Part shown: piece after piece, positions 17,040-26,080 of the stretch
Numbering within the stretch: position 1 is the first letter of the stretch
Layout: every line of letters starts with the position of its first letter
Source of the DNA: an uncultured Dehalococcoidia bacterium
Lineage (GTDB): Bacteria > Chloroflexota > Dehalococcoidia > Lucifugimonadales > Australimonadaceae
Assembly (NCBI GenBank): GCA_958295525.1
Contig: OY282355.1
Span: forward strand, 2,041,931 to 2,105,930
DNA length: 64,000 nucleotides
Direction: 5' to 3'
Translations under genes and position numbers: made by a program
The notes under the pieces: model-generated
Seen by the model: only the letters and a program-made list of their open reading frames with translations
Database searches by the model: none
Told to the model about the DNA's origin: nothing

Positions 17040-17091
17040 GTTGCGGCGGTTGGCGGCGGGCTAGCGCTTGGTGCACGGCGATGGGCGGCGG

Positions 17092-17496
17092 CTAGCGCTT
17101 GGTGTACTGCGGGGCGCGGCGGGCGCGCTTGAGGCCGTACTTCTTGCTCTCTTTGATGCGGGAGTCGCGGGTGAGGTAGCCGCGCTTGCGGAGTTCGGAC
17201 TTGAGGTTGGGGTCGGCGACGAGGAGCGCACGGGCGATGCCGTGGCGCAGGGCGTCGGCCCACGAGGAGACGCCGCCGCCCTGGATCTTGGCCACGACGT
17301 TGAAGCGGTTGGCGGCGGCGGCGATCGTCTCGAAGGGCTGCATCGCGCGCTTGCGCCAGTCGAGCCAGGGGAGCGCTTCCTCGAGCGGTTTGCCGTTGAT
17401 GATGACGGCTCCCGCGCCGCCGGGGTAGAGCCGCACGCGGGCGATGGCGGACTTCCGCTTGCCCGTTCCGTAGTAGTAACTCTCCTGCGTCGTCAT
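17092..17496 (-). CDS. rpsI: 30S ribosomal protein S9
   Basis: 134 residues. Family features are YYYGTGKRKSAIARVRL at the N-terminus, GGGVSSWADALRHGIARAL in the centre, and the basic C-terminal tail KKYGLKRARRAPQYTKR, whose end contacts P-site tRNA. Last gene of the long ribosomal cluster, directly after rplM with no intervening bases. The final bases of the gene are partly duplicated just downstream of its stop. Confidence 0.98.
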   Translation of the reverse strand: MTTQESYYYGTGKRKSAIARVRLYPGGAGAVIINGKPLEEALPWLDWRKRAMQPFETIAAAANRFNVVAKIQGGGVSSWADALRHGIARALLVADPNLKSELRKRGYLTRDSRIKESKKYGLKRARRAPQYTKR

Positions 17497-18486
17497 CTAC
17501 TTCCTCTCTCCCTCGGGCTGTTCCGTCCGCGCGTCGGCGGCGGCGGATTCCGGCTCTTCGGCGACTGCCTCAGCCTGCTCCGTCTCAGCGTCCGCGTTGT
17601 CGGAACGCTCGGCGGCGGCGGATTCGGATTGCTCTTCGGCGACTGCCTCAGCCTGCTCCGTCTCAGCGTCCGCGTTGTCGGAACGCTCAGCGGCGGCGGA
17701 TTCGGATTGCTCTTCGGCGACTGCCTCAGCCTGCTCCGTCTCAGCGTCCGCGTTGTCGGAACGCTCAGCGGCGGCGGATTCGGATTGCTCCGTCTCAGCG
17801 TCCGCGTTGTCGGAACGTTCATCAGCGGCGGATTCGGATTGCTCTTGTTCCGCGTCGGCGGCGGCCTCTTCAGGCTCGCCTTGAGCGGGCTCTTGCTCTG
17901 CGGCGGTCTGGGGCCCTTCCGCAGCGAGGGTTTGCTCTTCGGCGGTTTCGGTTTCGGCTTCCGGCGCATCCGACGGCGGCGCTTCGGGTTCCGTAGAGGC
18001 GGGGCGGCGCCTTCGGGAGGGGGCGGGGGCGGCGGGCGCTTGCTTCGGTTTGCCCATTCCGATGCGAACCTGCGCCTCGTGGGGGTGCGCGGCGTCCGCG
18101 TAGACCTTGAGGCGGCGCAGCATTCTGCGACCGAGCCGGTTGCGCGGGAGCATACCTTTGACGGCGAGTTCGACGACGCGAGCGGGGAAGCGGGCGAGCA
18201 TCTCTTCGAGCGTTCGCGTCCGCATTCCGCCGGGGTAGCCGGAGTGGCGGTGATAGACCTTCTGCGCCATCTTGGCGCCGGAGACGCCGATCTTCGCGGC
18301 GTTCACCACGATGACGAAGTCCTCGGACAACTGGTGGCGGCTGTAGTCCGGGCGGTGCTTGCCTTGCAGCAGTCCCGCGACTTTCGTGGCGAGGCGTCCG
18401 AGGCGTTCGCCTTCGGCGTCCACGACGTGCCACTTTTCGCGGCGCGCCGAGGGGTTTGTGTGTTTTGTGATGCGCTGCAGTTCCAT
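17497..18486 (-). CDS. rplM: 50S ribosomal protein L13 with a ~184-residue acidic repetitive C-terminal tail
   Basis: Residues ~1-146 are a normal L13 ([47 protein letters not shown]), an early 50S assembly protein. The reading frame then continues for about 184 residues of Glu/Ala/Ser/Thr/Gln-rich sequence, beginning with a basic patch (SRRRRP) and then three to four tandem copies of a 26-residue unit containing [17 protein letters not shown]. At DNA level the unit is 78 bases and nearly identical between copies (17581, 17659, 17737). No stop or frame break separates core and tail, and rpsI follows immediately, so the tail appears translated. It is predicted to be disordered and strongly negative overall. 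L13 is normally about 145 residues. Confidence 0.95.
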   Translation of the reverse strand: MELQRITKHTNPSARREKWHVVDAEGERLGRLATKVAGLLQGKHRPDYSRHQLSEDFVIVVNAAKIGVSGAKMAQKVYHRHSGYPGGMRTRTLEEMLARFPARVVELAVKGMLPRNRLGRRMLRRLKVYADAAHPHEAQVRIGMGKPKQAPAAPAPSRRRRPASTEPEAPPSDAPEAETETAEEQTLAAEGPQTAAEQEPAQGEPEEAAADAEQEQSESAADERSDNADAETEQSESAAAERSDNADAETEQAEAVAEEQSESAAAERSDNADAETEQAEAVAEEQSESAAAERSDNADAETEQAEAVAEEPESAAADARTEQPEGERK

Positions 18487-18487
18487 T

Positions 18488-19243
18488 TCACTTATGCGGG
18501 AATCCCGCGTATCTCACTTCCTGAAGGGTTAGGCCGCGGGCGGGAAAGACCTTATCCGCCGCGCCCTGCGCTCCGCTGTTCGCCAATCGCTCGAAATCGC
18601 TCACGCTCGCTTTGCTTGCGCCCACTTCAACGAGGGCGCCGACCGTTCGTCTGACCTGCTGGGGGAGGAAGGCGTTCGCCTCCAACTCCACCACGAGTTC
18701 GTCCCCTTCCCGCCGCGCCTCGGCTCTCGCCATCCGCCGGATGAACGTCTTGCCCTCCGGCAGCGGCCCGCTGAAGGCGCGGAAATCGCGCTCGCCAGGG
18801 AGGCAGTCCGCCGCCGCTTGCATCGCGTCCGCGTCCAGCCTTCGGGGAAGGCGGTGGGCGACCCTGCGGCGCAGGGGCGAGGGCGGGGCGCCGTCCAGCA
18901 GGCGGTAGCGGTAGACCCGGGCCGCCGCGTCTCTGCGCGGGTCGAACGACAGGGGAACGTCGTAGGCCGCGCGGACCGCGATTCGCTCGCCGAGGTAGTG
19001 GTTCAGCCCTGCGGCGACGCGCTCGACGGGGATTCGGCTGGGGGTGTCGAACGCCGCGACTTGGCCAACGGCGTGGACTCCGGCGTCGGTGCGCCCCGCT
19101 CCGCGGACGACGGATCGGACCGTCGTGAGCGATTCTATTGCGTTTTCTATTTCCTCCTGCACCGTGGGTTGGCGGGGCTGGCGTTGGAAGCCGGCGTAGC
19201 CTGTTCCCTCGTATTCGACGACGAGCGCGATTCGTCTCGTCAC
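18488..19243 (-). CDS. truA: tRNA pseudouridine(38-40) synthase
   Basis: 251 residues. Converts uridines 38-40 of the anticodon stem to pseudouridine. The catalytic Asp53 is in [11 protein letters not shown]; the family start [18 protein letters not shown] and the later block [19 protein letters not shown] are present. Located between rplQ and rplM, its usual position in the alpha-operon extension of many Gram-positive-like genomes; one base separates its stop from the rplM start. Confidence 0.97.
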   Translation of the reverse strand: MTRRIALVVEYEGTGYAGFQRQPRQPTVQEEIENAIESLTTVRSVVRGAGRTDAGVHAVGQVAAFDTPSRIPVERVAAGLNHYLGERIAVRAAYDVPLSFDPRRDAAARVYRYRLLDGAPPSPLRRRVAHRLPRRLDADAMQAAADCLPGERDFRAFSGPLPEGKTFIRRMARAEARREGDELVVELEANAFLPQQVRRTVGALVEVGASKASVSDFERLANSGAQGAADKVFPARGLTLQEVRYAGFPHK

Positions 19244-19258
19244 GGCCGTCCTCGTTGT

Positions 19259-19612
19259 CTATTCCACCAACTCCAGCAAGGCCATTGGGGCGGCGTCGCC
19301 TTTGCGGGGCATCAGTTTGATCATGCGGGTGTAGCCGCCGGGCCGGTTGGCGTAGCGGGGCCCGATCTCGTCGAAGAGGCGTTTGACGACGCGCTTGTCG
19401 GGGAGGGCGGCGAGCGCGATGCGGCGGTTGCCGAGGGTGGCGTCGCGGCCTTTGCTGATGATTTTCTCCGCGATGGGCTGGACCGCGCGGGCTTTCGCCT
19501 CGGTGGTGGTGATGCGCTCGTGGCGGAGCAGTTGGGAGACGAGGTTGCTCATCAGCGCCTCACGGCTCTCGGTGCGGCGGCCCAGTTTGCGGCCTGATAC
19601 GCGGTGGCGCAT
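19259..19612 (-). CDS. rplQ: 50S ribosomal protein L17
   Basis: 117 residues, starting MRHRVSGRKLGRRTESREAL. The basic N-terminus, LVSQLLRHERITTTEAKA and the C-terminal TRMIKLMPRKGDAAPMALLEL block define L17, which sits near the peptide exit. Directly downstream of rpoA, as is usual. Confidence 0.98.
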   Translation of the reverse strand: MRHRVSGRKLGRRTESREALMSNLVSQLLRHERITTTEAKARAVQPIAEKIISKGRDATLGNRRIALAALPDKRVVKRLFDEIGPRYANRPGGYTRMIKLMPRKGDAAPMALLELVE

Positions 19613-19616
19613 CGTC

Positions 19617-20663
19617 TTACTCCTCCTCGCTCTCGGTTGGGGCTTGGGCCGCGCCGACGGGCTCCTTCGCTTCGGAGGGGGCGTCGTCGAGGCGCAGGCC
19701 GGGGTGGATGATGCCGATCTCGCGGAGCCGCTCGTCGAGTTCGTCGAGCGACTTCTCGCCGAAGTTGCGGATGCGGAGGAGTTCGTCGCGGCTCTTCTCC
19801 AGCGCTTCGCCGACTTTGTAGATGGCGGCGCGCTTGAGGCAGTTGAGCGTCCGCATCGAGAGGTTGAGTTTGTCGACGTCCATATTGCGCTGGGACGCGG
19901 GAATGGCGGCTATCCAGACGAGGCCGCTTCCGTCTTCCTGGCCGGAGTCGGAGACCATCGAGAAGAAGGAGAAGTATTCGACGAGGCTGCCGCCGGCCTG
20001 CTTCATCGCCTCGACGGGGGAGACGGCGCCGTTGGTCCAGACCTCCACGATGAGGCGCTCGTAGTCGGTGCGCTGGCCGACGCGGGCGAACTCGCGTTTG
20101 TAGTTGACTTTGTGGACGGGGGTGTAGACGGCGTCCACGGGGATTTCGCCGATGGGCCGGCCTTCGCCGGAGGAGGCGGGCTTGTAGCCGTGGTCTATCT
20201 CGACGTCCATATCCATATCGAGGCGGGAGTCCGGGCCGTCGAGCGTGGCGATGTGGAGTTCCGGGTTCACGATCTCGAAGTCCGGGGACATAATGACGTC
20301 GCCGGCCTTGACCTCGCCGGGGCCTTCGACGCGAAGGCGCAACTTGCCTGGCCGCTTCGCGTTGGCGCGGATGCTGATGGCTTTGACGTTGAGGAGGATG
20401 TCGACGACGTCTTCCTTGACGTTGGGGATGGTGGAGTATTCGTGCTCCACGCCCTCGATTTTGACGGAGTTGACGGCGGCTCCGGCGATGGAGCTGAGGA
20501 GCACGCGGCGCAAGGGGTTGCCGAGCGTGTCGCTGTAGCCCTGCGGGAGGGGTTCGATGATGAACCTTCCGTAGGTTTCGTCCGCTTCCGCCGTTCTGAT
20601 CTGGGGCCTGGGGGCGGCGTCGAGTTTCGAGTCACGCGGCTCGTCGTAGCCGTAGTCCAACAT
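19617..20663 (-). CDS. rpoA: RNA polymerase alpha subunit
   Basis: 348 residues. The N-terminal dimerisation domain (YGRFIIEPLPQGYSDTLGNPLRRVLLSSI) organises core polymerase assembly. The C-terminal domain (~255-325; LNCLKRAAIYKVGEAL, IRNFGEKSLDEL) binds UP elements and activators. The last 20 residues are acidic. The usual order rpsM-rpsK-rpsD-rpoA-rplQ is kept. Confidence 0.98.
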   Translation of the reverse strand: MLDYGYDEPRDSKLDAAPRPQIRTAEADETYGRFIIEPLPQGYSDTLGNPLRRVLLSSIAGAAVNSVKIEGVEHEYSTIPNVKEDVVDILLNVKAISIRANAKRPGKLRLRVEGPGEVKAGDVIMSPDFEIVNPELHIATLDGPDSRLDMDMDVEIDHGYKPASSGEGRPIGEIPVDAVYTPVHKVNYKREFARVGQRTDYERLIVEVWTNGAVSPVEAMKQAGGSLVEYFSFFSMVSDSGQEDGSGLVWIAAIPASQRNMDVDKLNLSMRTLNCLKRAAIYKVGEALEKSRDELLRIRNFGEKSLDELDERLREIGIIHPGLRLDDAPSEAKEPVGAAQAPTESEEE

Positions 20664-20728
20664 CTTTCGTCACGTCCTTCGTGCAACACGTCCGCTCCCG
20701 TTGGGGGGAGCGGGCGAGCCGATTCCCG

Positions 20729-21355
<627 letters not shown>

Positions 21356-21368
21356 CTGCCTCTGTCTC

Positions 21369-21761
21369 CTAGACGCGCCGCCGTTTGGGGGGGCGGCAGC
21401 CGTTGTGGGGAATTGGGGTGACGTCGCGGATGCTGGTCACCGTGAGACCCGCGCCTTGCAAGGCGCGTATCGCGGACTCGCGCCCCGCGCCGGGGCCGCG
21501 GACATAGACCTCGACTTGGCGCAAGCCGAACTCCATCGCCTTGCGCGCCGCGGTTTCGGAGACGCGCTGGGCGGCGAACGCCGTGCTTTTGCGCGCGCCC
21601 TTGAAGCCGACGCCGCCCGCCGAGCCCCAGGAGACGACGTTGCCTTCCGGGTCGGTGAGCGAGACGAGGGTGTTGTTGAAGGTCGAGGTGATGAACACCT
21701 TGCCGCGGGGAACGAACTTGCGCTCCCGCCGCCTTGTCCGCGTTCTGTTGGCTCTTGCCAA
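21369..21761 (-). CDS. rpsK: 30S ribosomal protein S11
   Basis: 130 residues. Platform protein. Shows [37 protein letters not shown] and the end [12 protein letters not shown]. The N-terminus ([17 protein letters not shown]) is Arg-rich. Confidence 0.98.
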   Translation of the reverse strand: MARANRTRTRRRERKFVPRGKVFITSTFNNTLVSLTDPEGNVVSWGSAGGVGFKGARKSTAFAAQRVSETAARKAMEFGLRQVEVYVRGPGAGRESAIRALQGAGLTVTSIRDVTPIPHNGCRPPKRRRV

Positions 21762-21791
21762 GACGTTATCCTCCGTCCTGTTTCTTTGGCG

Positions 21792-22172
21792 CTACTTCTT
21801 CATCACGCGGCGCTTGCCGGCGACGGTGCGGCGCCCGCTGCGCTTGGTGCGGGCGTTGGTGCGGGTGCGCTGGCCATGCACGGGCAAGCCCCGGCGGTGG
21901 CGCAGCCCCCGGTAGGTTCCGATGTCTATGAGACGGCGGACGTTGTCGTTGACCTCGCGCTTGAGGTCGCCTTCGACGGTGTAGTCGTGGTCGACGATCT
22001 CGCGGACGCGGGCCATGCGGTCGTCGGGGACGTCGCGCACTTTGGGATTGCCGGAGAGGTCGGCCTGCGCCGCGATTTTCCGCGCGAGCGTGGGGCCGAT
22101 GCCGTGGATGCGCCTGAGCGCGATCTCGATGCGCTTGTTGTCGGGTATGTCGACGCCTGCTACGCGAGCCAT
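21792..22172 (-). CDS. rpsM: 30S ribosomal protein S13
   Basis: 126 residues. Head protein making bridges to L5. [20 protein letters not shown] start, helix-two-turns-helix region, [25 protein letters not shown]-like C-terminal half ([16 protein letters not shown] seen) and a basic tail. Confidence 0.98.
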   Translation of the reverse strand: [126 protein letters not shown]

Positions 22173-22176
22173 AGCC

Positions 22177-22290
22177 TTACCCCTGCTTCTGGTTGTGGCG
22201 GGAGATGGAGCAGATGATCCGCACCGTCCGCCCGCGCCGAATCTGGCGGCACTTGTCGCACCGAGGTTTGACGGACGCCGACACTTTCAT
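22177..22290 (-). CDS. rpmJ: 50S ribosomal protein L36
   Basis: 37 residues. [14 protein letters not shown] start, zinc ligands Cys11, Cys14, Cys27 and His32, ending RHNQKQG. Sits between infA and rpsM as in most bacteria. The complete zinc-binding form. Confidence 0.97.
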   Translation of the reverse strand: MKVSASVKPRCDKCRQIRRGRTVRIICSISRHNQKQG

Positions 22291-22337
22291 GCTCTCGCTC
22301 CTTGTTCCTTGCTCCAACGGGCTCCGCCGAAGCCGGC

Positions 22338-22556
22338 CTATTTGAACCGGTAGGTGATGCGCCCGCGGGTGAGGTCGTAGGGCGACAACTCCACGAGCAC
22401 GCGGTCTCCCGGGAGGACGCGGATGAAGTGCATCCGCATTTTGCCGGACACGTGGGCGAGCACCGCGTGCCCGTTCGCCAGTTCGGCGCGGAACGTCGCG
22501 TTGGGCAACGCCTCCGTCACCGTCGCTTCGACCTCTATGGATTCTTTTTTCGCCAT
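22338..22556 (-). CDS. infA: translation initiation factor IF-1
   Basis: 72-residue S1/OB-fold protein that occupies the A site during initiation. [20 protein letters not shown], the [18 protein letters not shown] strand and [15 protein letters not shown] end are all standard. Lies between map and rpmJ. Confidence 0.98.
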   Translation of the reverse strand: MAKKESIEVEATVTEALPNATFRAELANGHAVLAHVSGKMRMHFIRVLPGDRVLVELSPYDLTRGRITYRFK

Positions 22557-22574
22557 GCGGCTTCGCGCAATCTC

Positions 22575-23387
22575 CTATTCGCCGACCCGGGTCGTAATGA
22601 TCGGGTCCCCTTCGGTGATGATGATCGTGTGCTCGTAATGGACGGAGACCGTTCCGTCGGACGTGACGACCGTCCAGCCGTCGTCGAGGACGGCGGTGTC
22701 GTCGCCCCCGAAGTTGACCATCGGCTCGATGGCGATGGCCATGCCGGGCCGGAGCGCCGCTCCGCGCCCGCCGGGGCCAAAGTTCGGAATGGACGGCTCT
22801 TCGTGCAACTGCGTTCCGATGCCGTGCCCGGTGTAGCCGCGCACGATGCCGTAAGGGCCGCGCCGCAGGATTTCTTGCTCGACGGCGTTCGAAACGTCGC
22901 CGACGCGGTTGCCTGCGCGCGCCTGCGCGATGCCTGCGAACAGGGCGGCGCGCCCGGTTTCCATTTGCTCCCGCGCGCCGCAGCCCACCTCTCCGACGGC
23001 GACGGTCACCGCCGAATCGCCGTAGAGCCCGTCCACGACCGCGCCGAGGTCCATTCCGACGACGTCGCCCTCCTTGATGCGGCGGCGTCCCGGGATGCCG
23101 TGAACGATCTCGTCGTTGACGGAGATGCAGAGGGAGGCGGGAAAGCCGCGGTAGCCCTTGAACGCGGGAACGGCGCCGCGCGCGCGTATCTCCCGCTCGG
23201 CGAGCGCGTCCAATTCCCGCGTCGTCACGCCCGGGGCGATGGCCTCGCTGAGCGCGGCGAGCGTTTCGCCGGTTATGCGGCCGGCTTCGCGCATCCGGTC
23301 GAGTTCGCGCGAACTCTTGACCGTGATGCCTTCACGCCGGCCGCTTGCGCCCAAGCCGCGCAGGACTGCTTTCGTTTTCGTCTTCAT
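22575..23387 (-). CDS. map: methionine aminopeptidase, type I
   Basis: 270 residues. Removes initiator methionine. The five metal ligands are Asp113, Asp124, His188, Glu221 and Glu252, with catalytic His96; all are present. A ~22-residue N-terminal extension precedes the usual start region (ITVKSSREL), and no better start codon exists there, so the extension stands. The ATG is only 12 bases from a strong -10 element, with no Shine-Dalgarno sequence, giving a very short or absent leader. Confidence 0.97.
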   Translation of the reverse strand: MKTKTKAVLRGLGASGRREGITVKSSRELDRMREAGRITGETLAALSEAIAPGVTTRELDALAEREIRARGAVPAFKGYRGFPASLCISVNDEIVHGIPGRRRIKEGDVVGMDLGAVVDGLYGDSAVTVAVGEVGCGAREQMETGRAALFAGIAQARAGNRVGDVSNAVEQEILRRGPYGIVRGYTGHGIGTQLHEEPSIPNFGPGGRGAALRPGMAIAIEPMVNFGGDDTAVLDDGWTVVTSDGTVSVHYEHTIIITEGDPIITTRVGE

Positions 23388-23399
23388 CCGTAAACGCCT

Positions 23400-23428
23400 A
23401 TTGTACGCCGCGCGATGCCAAAACGCAA
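23400..23428 (-). promoter_or_regulatory. internal promoter for map-infA-alpha genes
   Basis: Minus strand TTGCGT (23428-23423), 17-base spacer, TACAAT (23405-23400), in the 48-base gap between adk and map. It would let map, infA and the alpha set be transcribed independently of the upstream S10/spc genes. Confidence 0.65.
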
Positions 23429-23435
23429 AGCCGCC

Positions 23436-24086
23436 TCACGCGCCAATGGCCGCCTCCAAGTCGGCGGTGACTTGCTCGACGCTTCGCTGGCCGTTCACGC
23501 GCCTGAGTTTCCCTTGCGCTTCGTAGTATGCGATCAGCGGAGCGGTCTGCCGCTCGTAGGTCTCCAGCCGGGCGCGCACGACTTCGGGTTTGTCGTCGTC
23601 GCGTTGATAGAGGCCGCCGCCGCAGGCGTCGCACAGGCCCGCAGTTCGCGGGGGACTGAACGCCTCGTGGTAGGGCGTCTGGCAACTGCGGCATATCCAG
23701 CGTCCGGCGAGGCGGCGCACCAACTCCTCGGGTTCCACCTCGATCAGGGGAGCGGACGCTATCCGCTCTCCTTGCTCCTCGAGCGCGGCGTCGAGGGCTT
23801 TCGCCTGCTCCATCGTGCGGGGGAAGCCGTCGAGAACGCATCCCGCCCGCGCGTCGGGCTCGGCCATGCGCTCCAGCGCCATGCGGATCGTGACGTCGTC
23901 CGGCACGAGTTCGCCTTTGTCCATATAGGTCTTGGCGAGCGCGCCGAGTTCGGTGCCTTCGCTCAGGTGCTTGCGGAAGAGATCGCCGGAGGCGACGTGG
24001 GCGACGGACATGCGCTCGGCGATGAGCGCCGCCTGGGTGCCCTTTCCGGCGCCGGGAGGGCCGAGCAGCACGACGCGGGCGCTCAT
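23436..24086 (-). CDS. adk: adenylate kinase, long zinc-LID form
   Basis: 216 residues. Interconverts 2 ADP and ATP+AMP. P-loop GPPGAGKGTQ (~9-18), AMP-binding GDLFRKHL and DGFPRTMEQA, and a long LID containing four cysteines in CRSC and CDAC pairs, hence zinc-stabilised. The ATG overlaps the secY stop (ATGA), so the two are translationally coupled, the normal spc-operon order. Confidence 0.98.
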   Translation of the reverse strand: MSARVVLLGPPGAGKGTQAALIAERMSVAHVASGDLFRKHLSEGTELGALAKTYMDKGELVPDDVTIRMALERMAEPDARAGCVLDGFPRTMEQAKALDAALEEQGERIASAPLIEVEPEELVRRLAGRWICRSCQTPYHEAFSPPRTAGLCDACGGGLYQRDDDKPEVVRARLETYERQTAPLIAYYEAQGKLRRVNGQRSVEQVTADLEAAIGA

Positions 24087-25429
24087 CGGAGGAATCCTTC
24101 GTAGTTTCGCATCAGGAGTTGCGCCTCTAACTGGCGCATAAAGTCGAGCGCGACGGAGACGATGATGAGCAGGCTTGTGCTGCCCAGCGTCAACGCCTCG
24201 ACGCCGGTTACCCGCGTGAAAACGAAGGGGAGGATGGACACCAAGCCCAAGAAGAGCGCGCCGCCCCAAGTGATGCGGAGAATCACGCGGTTCAGGTATT
24301 GCTGCGTCGGGACGCCGGGGCGGATGCCCGGGACGAAGCCTCCGTTCTTCTGGAGGTTTTCCGCGAGTTGCTGCTGCTGGAACACGACGAGCGTGTAGAA
24401 GAAGGTGAAGATGACGACCAGCACGAACACGGCCGCCCAGTACCAGACGGAGGTGGGCGCGAGCGTCCGCACGATGAAGCCCGCCATGCTGGAGAGGAAG
24501 CCCGTGCTCGACGGGTTGTAGATGAAGCCCGCCACGGTGCCCGGCAGCACCATAATGGCGAAAGCGAAGATGAGCGGGATCATTCCCGCCGAGTTGACGC
24601 GCAGCGGGAGATGCGTCGCGCCTGATTGCCGGTACATACGGCCTCCCCGGAAGACGCTCCGCCCGTATTGCACGGGAATGCGGCGCTGGGCCTCGTTGAA
24701 GACGACGATGAAGAAGACGAGGATGAGGCCGCCAATGACGAGCGTCAGGAGCCCGGTCGCGTTGTCGCGCGCGAGGAATCCCTGCCCCAACAGGTTGGGC
24801 AGCCCGGCGACGATTCCGGCGAAGATGATGAGGGATATGCCGTTGCCGACGCCGCGCTCCGTGATGAGTTCGCCCATCCATACGAGAAGCATCGTGCCGC
24901 CGACGAAACTAATGACGATGGTGAGCGTCTCGAACGACCCGTCGCCGATGAAACTGATGGGGTGGGTGAACACGCCGGCGCGGGAGAAGAGGATGAGTTG
25001 GCCGTAGCCGGAGAAGAACGCGATGGGCACCGTGAGCCAGTGCGTAATCTGATTGATCCGCTGCCGACCGCTGTCGCCCTCTTTGGAGAGCGCTTGCAAT
25101 TGGGGCAGCACGGGCGTCAGCACCTGAATGACGATGGATGCGGTGATGTAGGGGAACACGCCGAGCGCGGCGATGCTCATATTCCGCAAGCCGCCGCCGC
25201 TGAACAGGTCGAAGAGGGGGACGAGCGGGTTGTTCTGGAACAGGTTGCCCAGGGCGGAGCGCTCGACGCCGGGAACCGGCACGTGCGCGAGCAGGCGGAA
25301 GATGACGAGCATCCCCAGCACGAACAGGATGCGGGCCCGGAGGTCCGGCGTCCTGAAGGCGTCGATCATCGCTTGGATGAGCGCGGGCCTGCCCGGCTGC
25401 TCGCGCGATGCGGTTTGGGCGGCGCGCAC
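24083..25429 (-). CDS. secY: preprotein translocase subunit SecY
   Basis: 448-residue channel protein of the Sec translocon, with ten predicted membrane helices beginning ARILFVLGMLVIFRLLAHVP; the plug-side segment DLFSGGGLRNMSI, cytoplasmic SKEGDSGRQRINQ and TSLLIIVSVALDF near the end are characteristic. The GTG start three bases after rplO is used here. An internal ATG 21 codons later (MIDAFRTPDL) matches the usual SecY N-terminus almost as well, so the first ~20 residues are uncertain. Confidence 0.97.
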   Translation of the reverse strand: MRAAQTASREQPGRPALIQAMIDAFRTPDLRARILFVLGMLVIFRLLAHVPVPGVERSALGNLFQNNPLVPLFDLFSGGGLRNMSIAALGVFPYITASIVIQVLTPVLPQLQALSKEGDSGRQRINQITHWLTVPIAFFSGYGQLILFSRAGVFTHPISFIGDGSFETLTIVISFVGGTMLLVWMGELITERGVGNGISLIIFAGIVAGLPNLLGQGFLARDNATGLLTLVIGGLILVFFIVVFNEAQRRIPVQYGRSVFRGGRMYRQSGATHLPLRVNSAGMIPLIFAFAIMVLPGTVAGFIYNPSSTGFLSSMAGFIVRTLAPTSVWYWAAVFVLVVIFTFFYTLVVFQQQQLAENLQKNGGFVPGIRPGVPTQQYLNRVILRITWGGALFLGLVSILPFVFTRVTGVEALTLGSTSLLIIVSVALDFMRQLEAQLLMRNYEGFLR

Positions 25430-25432
25430 TTG

Positions 25433-25876
25433 CTACGCCTCCACGACCACGCCGCCCGCGGCTTCTATCGCGGCTTTGGCGGACGCCGTAACCTTCACGC
25501 CTTGCACGGCGAAGGCGCGGGTCAACTCGCCGCCGCCCAGCAACTTCACGGGCTTGTCGGCGTGGCGCACCATGCGGCGCTCCTTGAGCGTTTGGGGCGT
25601 GACGTCGGCGACGTCGTCGGGCAGCGCGGCCAGCCTGCCGACGTTCACCACTTGGTATTCCACGCGGAACGGGTTGCGGAACCCGCGCAGCATCGGCAAG
25701 CCTTTGATGAGCGGGTTCTGTCCGCCTTCGAAGCCTGGGCGCACTCCGCCGCCGGAGCGGGCTTTCTGGCCCTTCATCCCGCGCCCGGAGTACGTGCCCT
25801 TCCCTGATCCGTCGCCCCGGCCTACGCGCTTCCGCTTGGGGCGCGCGTGGGCGGACCGCACGGTGTGCGCTTGCAT
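25433..25876 (-). CDS. rplO: 50S ribosomal protein L15
   Basis: 147 residues. N-terminal basic Gly-rich extension with KRVGRGDGSGKGTYSGRG and KGQKARSGGGVRPGFEGGQ, penetrating the 23S core; globular C-terminal domain ending AAIEAAGGVVVEA. Two bases after rpmD. Confidence 0.98.
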   Translation of the reverse strand: MQAHTVRSAHARPKRKRVGRGDGSGKGTYSGRGMKGQKARSGGGVRPGFEGGQNPLIKGLPMLRGFRNPFRVEYQVVNVGRLAALPDDVADVTPQTLKERRMVRHADKPVKLLGGGELTRAFAVQGVKVTASAKAAIEAAGGVVVEA

Positions 25877-25878
25877 TG

Positions 25879-26067
25879 CTAGCCCTCCTCTCCCGCGCTC
25901 ACGGAGACCAGGTGGCGCACTTTGTGCACCATCCCGCGAATCGTCGGGCTGTCCTCGCGCACGACCTCGTGCTGGAGGCGCCTGAGCCCCAGAGCCTTGA
26001 TGGTGCGGCGCTGGCTGCGCTCGTAGCCGATGCCGCTCCGCACCCATTTGATCCGCAATTTCGCCAT
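25879..26067 (-). CDS. rpmD: 50S ribosomal protein L30
   Basis: 62 residues. MAKLRIKWVRSGIGYERSQR start and TIKALGLRRLQHEVVREDSP block are diagnostic of L30. The start is the ATG giving this standard N-terminus, though the frame is open further upstream within rpsE. In the normal slot between S5 and L15. Confidence 0.97.
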   Translation of the reverse strand: MAKLRIKWVRSGIGYERSQRRTIKALGLRRLQHEVVREDSPTIRGMVHKVRHLVSVSAGEEG

Positions 26068-26080
26068 CTCTTCCCGCTTC

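Larger units (their letters stand above)
16743..17091. other. intergenic region with repeats and terminator
   Basis: About 350 bases between rpsI and tRNA-Ser(CGA). Contains three palindromic repeats, the strong hairpin at 16998-17039, and a partial duplication of the rpsI 3' end (17052-17073 resembles 17084-17104). No gene is seen. Confidence 0.6.
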
